DNA from: Thermus caliditerrae
Lineage (GTDB): Bacteria; Deinococcota; Deinococci; Deinococcales; Thermaceae
Reading direction: 5' to 3'
Length of the DNA stretch: 40,394 bases
Assembly (NCBI RefSeq): GCF_021462525.1
Contig: NZ_JAKEDT010000022.1
Coordinates: 1-40,394, forward strand
The translations under genes and the position numbers were made by a program. Below, piece after piece: positions 39,215 to 40,394 of the stretch. The notes under the pieces are model-generated. The model saw only the letters and a list, made by a program, of their open reading frames with translations, was not told where the DNA came from and made no database searches. Every line of letters starts with the position of its first letter. Position 1 is the stretch's first letter.

Positions 39215-40394
39215 GTGGTAGCTCCTCTTGCCCTTTGGGAACAACTTGAAAAGGTTCTATTCTATCTTTCCCCCGAGGAGCGGGAGAAGGTCAAGCAGGC
39301 CTACCTCTTCGCCGAGGAGGCCCACCGGGGCCAGCTCAGGAAAAGCGGGGAGCCCTACATCACCCACCCGGTGGCGGTGGCGGAGATCCTGGCCTCCTTG
39401 CGCATGGATGCGGACACGGTGATGGCCGGTCTCCTCCACGACACCCTGGAGGATTGCGGCGTCCAGGGAGAGGAGCTGGAGCGGCGCTTCGGCCCCGCGG
39501 TGCGAAAGATCGTGGAGGGGGAGACCAAGGTCAGCAAGCTCTACAAGTTCGCCAACCTCGAGGGGGAGGAAAAAAGGGCCGAGGACCTCCGCCAGATGTT
39601 CATCGCCATGGCGGAGGACGTGCGCATCATCATCGTCAAGCTGGCGGACCGCCTGCACAACCTCCGCACCCTGGAGCACATGCCCCCCCACAAGCAGCGG
39701 CGCATCGCCCAGGAAACCCTGGAGATCTACGCCCCCTTGGCCCACCGCCTGGGCATGGGGCAGCTCAAATGGGAGCTGGAGGACCTCTCTTTCCGCTACC
39801 TCCACCCCGAGGCCTACCAGGCCCTCCTCGCCCGCATCCAGGAAACCCAGGAGGCCCGGGAACAGGTGGTGCAAAAGGCCATGGCCGCCTTGGAGGGGGC
39901 TCTCAAAAAGGACGAGCTCCTCCAGGCCCAGCTTGCCGGATTTGAGGTCACCGGCCGCCCCAAGCACCTCTACTCCATCTGGAAGAAGATGGAGCGGGAG
40001 GGAAAGGCCCTGGAGCAGATCTACGACCTCCTGGCGGTGCGGGTCATCCTGGACCCCAAGCCGGCCCCCACGGAAGAGGCCAAAGCCTTAAGGGAGAAGC
40101 AGGTCTGCTACCACGTCCTGGGCCTGGTCCATGCCCTCTGGCAGCCCATCCCGGGGAGGGTCAAGGACTACATCGCCGTGCCCAAGCCCAACGGCTACCA
40201 AAGCCTCCACACCACGGTCATCGCCTTGGAGGGGCTTCCTTTGGAGGTGCAGATCCGCACCCGGGAGATGCACCGCATTGCCGAGTACGGCATCGCCGCC
40301 CATTGGCTCTACAAGGAGGGCCTCACCGACCCCGAGGAGGTGAGGCGCCGGGTTTCCTGGCTTAAGAACATCCAACCCACATTCCGCACCCCTC
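39215..40394 (+). CDS. rel: Bifunctional (p)ppGpp synthetase/hydrolase Rel, 3' end cut by window
   Basis: The first 393 residues of a RelA/SpoT homologue. The HD hydrolase domain has His 51 (YITHPVAVAEIL), His-Asp 75-76 and Glu-Asp 79-80 in LLHDTLED, so hydrolysis should be active. The synthetase domain begins near 245 (EVTGRPKHLYSIWKKM) with DLLAVRVIL, RVKDYIAVPKPNGYQSLHTT and LEVQIRTREMHRIAEYGIAA. It makes and degrades the stringent-response alarmone. The frame opens after a stop at 39206, and GTG 39215 is the first start, giving VAPLALWEQLEKVLFYLSPE. TAGACT lies eight bases upstream, suggesting a leaderless transcript. The TGS and ACT regions lie beyond the window. Confidence 0.93.
   Translation, partial: MVAPLALWEQLEKVLFYLSPEEREKVKQAYLFAEEAHRGQLRKSGEPYITHPVAVAEILASLRMDADTVMAGLLHDTLEDCGVQGEELERRFGPAVRKIVEGETKVSKLYKFANLEGEEKRAEDLRQMFIAMAEDVRIIIVKLADRLHNLRTLEHMPPHKQRRIAQETLEIYAPLAHRLGMGQLKWELEDLSFRYLHPEAYQALLARIQETQEAREQVVQKAMAALEGALKKDELLQAQLAGFEVTGRPKHLYSIWKKMEREGKALEQIYDLLAVRVILDPKPAPTEEAKALREKQVCYHVLGLVHALWQPIPGRVKDYIAVPKPNGYQSLHTTVIALEGLPLEVQIRTREMHRIAEYGIAAHWLYKEGLTDPEEVRRRVSWLKNIQPTFRTP

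Noticed and set aside
39022-39249. 75-codon plus-strand frame between the coiled-coil gene and rel
   Set aside because: Its start lies inside the upstream gene, there is no ribosome binding site or -10 at a proper distance, and its composition differs from real genes here; it also overlaps the rel start in another frame.

Overview
The window looks like chromosomal DNA of a Thermus-like bacterium (Deinococcota). GC is very high, third codon positions are almost always G or C, genes are packed with 1-30 base overlaps, and many start codons sit 6-9 bases after a -10-like hexamer with no room for a ribosome binding site (leaderless transcripts). Protein sequences, for example the bifunctional Rel protein and the coproheme decarboxylase, fit the Thermus lineage. 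The species cannot be fixed from the sequence alone.

Layout. 1-5748 (minus strand): a decayed IS1634/DUF4277-type transposase, then a glycan-precursor operon read from right to left (WbpA, WbpB, WbpD and WbpE homologues and a Wzx-type flippase), which should make a UDP-2,3-diacetamido-glucuronate sugar and export its product. The flippase gene is visibly AT-richer than everything around it. 5789-11666: an envelope block with an LptD/OstA-like beta-barrel protein, a coiled-coil membrane protein, an O-antigen-ligase-like polymerase with a small partner resembling a calcium-dependent carbohydrate-binding module, an LptC/LptA-like protein and an LptF/LptG-like permease. 11674-14780: terminator, tRNA-Ala(GGC) with its own promoter, secG, a PLP-dependent serine/threonine dehydratase and formate-tetrahydrofolate ligase.

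14785-19536 (minus strand): one overlapping operon argG-argH-argA-like-hicB-hicA-carA, i.e. arginine and carbamoyl-phosphate genes with a HicBA toxin-antitoxin module embedded in the middle. 19593-23866: a strong promoter drives a large Ig/FN3-like lipoprotein and a subtilisin-family lipoprotein protease, closed by a bidirectional terminator. 23869-29145 (minus): sucA-sucB-lpd, the 2-oxoglutarate dehydrogenase complex. 29233-30569: enoyl-CoA hydratase and ruvA. 30541-34393: a two-component system (minus) diverging from apbE, a Tat-exported DUF2271 protein and a PepSY-type membrane protein (plus). The shared intergenic region carries a symmetric array of four GGTTA sites with 11-base spacing, a likely response-regulator operator.

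34415-35652 (minus): coproheme decarboxylase (ChdC) and an overlapping small paralogue resembling its N-terminal domain. 35684-39032: MscS-type channel and a 762-residue coiled-coil protein. 39033-39214: non-coding, hairpin-rich. 39215-end: bifunctional Rel (ppGpp synthetase/hydrolase), cut by the window edge.

The most interesting items are the LptD-like protein with an LptD-like cysteine layout in a lineage generally regarded as lacking classical LPS, the symmetric operator controlling a putative extracytoplasmic flavinylation system, and the HicBA module translationally coupled inside the arginine/carbamoyl-phosphate operon.
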